From the NCBI GenBank assembly GCA_945861405.1, contig CAMAUL010000035.1, positions 1 through 32,870 on the forward strand: DNA of 32,870 nt, given 5' to 3'. Below are positions 32,550-32,870 of this stretch, in pieces. The translations under genes and the position numbers were made by a program. Source of the stretch: Candidatus Methylobacter oryzae (GTDB taxonomy: Bacteria > Pseudomonadota > Gammaproteobacteria > Methylococcales > Methylomonadaceae). A model generated the notes under the pieces. It had not been told where the DNA came from and searched no databases. It saw nothing but the letters and a program-made list of their open reading frames with translations. Position 1 is the first letter of the stretch, and each line of letters starts with the position of its first letter.

Positions 32550-32870
32550 AAATTGTGCGACAAAGCTTTTTCGTGTCTTTTCGTGTCGCCTAGAGGCGCC
32601 TACTTTTGGTTTTCGTGGACAAACTGCATCGGGTGCGATTCAAACTGATGTGGTTATGCTGGTTCCCAAGCTCCAGCTCTCGTCTTTATACACAAGTGCC
32701 TTCGGGACACCGTCATTCTGGCAGGGATGCCGGAATCCAGTCACATGGATGTGAAGCTATCGACTGGCACTTCGCTTCGATCAAACTCTTGCATAGCTGT
32801 CAAGTTACCGTCCATGGCGCTGGATACCGGCATCCATGCCGGTATGACGACTCTTGGACAGGGTTGTGTA
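32550..32870. other. Gene-free window end containing dispersed repeats
   Basis: No credible coding sequence. Near 32660-32676 there is GGTTCCCAAGCTCCAGCT, related to the CCCAAGC/GCTTGGG palindromes at 6024-6046. The REP-like inverted repeat listed next occupies 32711-32849. Confidence 0.6.
32711..32849. repeat. REP/BIME-like inverted repeat
   Basis: Two 30-base arms, 32711-32740 and 32820-32849, are inverted copies matching at 26 of 30 positions, with core GGATGCCGG / CCGGCATCC. The CGTCATTC-GGCA-GGATGCCGGAATCCAG layout is the common REP-type palindrome of many proteobacteria. The 79 bases between the arms show no gene. It may be non-autonomous and mobilised by a RAYT-like transposase elsewhere. 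Confidence 0.75.

Noticed and set aside
1-32870. tRNA, rRNA, riboswitch or CRISPR array
   Set aside because: None was recognised on either strand by eye; a covariance-model scan would be needed to exclude small RNAs.

Overview
The window looks like a chromosomal segment of a gammaproteobacterium with moderate GC content. The order rne / rluC - HAD phosphatase - sppA resembles Pseudomonas and relatives. The dispersed palindromic repeats, a DevC/DevA-type ABC remnant and the mix of housekeeping genes would suit a type I methanotroph (Methylococcales), but that assignment is inference: no methane-oxidation gene lies here.

Layout. 1-150: right end of an IS30-family insertion sequence. 185-2881 (minus): sppA, a HAD phosphatase and rluC, split by a small palindromic element with a 35-bp duplication. 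3380-5806: rne, divergent from rluC, followed by a hairpin and a mosaic of palindromic repeats (5883-6113). 6152-10676: a tripartite drug-efflux locus, emrB-emrA on the minus strand and tetR-outer membrane factor on the plus strand, with a perfect operator palindrome between them. 10735-11190: a small ferritin-like protein. 11470-15729: glyQ-glyS-gmhB-plsC, tightly packed. 15827-16799: a lipoprotein and a YchJ/SEC-C protein converging on one hairpin.

17168-23797 is the accessory part: a type IV minor-pilin locus (pilV, pilW, pilX, a FimT/GspH pilin, pilE). The position normally held by pilY1 is taken by a secreted Ser/Asp-rich protein with a CHxPPGNP domain and three diverged cysteine-bracketed repeats. 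A BrnT-type toxin-antitoxin pair and a multi-pass membrane TPR protein, whose gene overlaps pilE, are embedded in the same stretch.

23995-31889: dusA, folE, hemH, then an operon of a membrane-anchored MutS-family ATPase, purT and a lytic transglycosylase. An Asn/Pro/Tyr-rich secreted protein, apparently frameshifted at its C-terminus, and a minus-strand EamA transporter follow. 32162-32549 is the scar of a deleted ABC transporter: the permease N-terminus is joined directly to the ATPase C-terminus. The window ends in a REP-like inverted repeat.

Functional themes are RNA processing and modification (Rne, RluC, DusA), glycyl-tRNA charging, lipid and LPS precursor synthesis (PlsC, GmhB), cofactor synthesis (FolE, HemH), efflux, and type IV pilus assembly. 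The points most worth a second look are the repeat protein in the pilY1 position, the membrane MutS-like ATPase coupled to purT, the TPR protein coupled to pilE, and several small palindromic elements with readable insertion histories.
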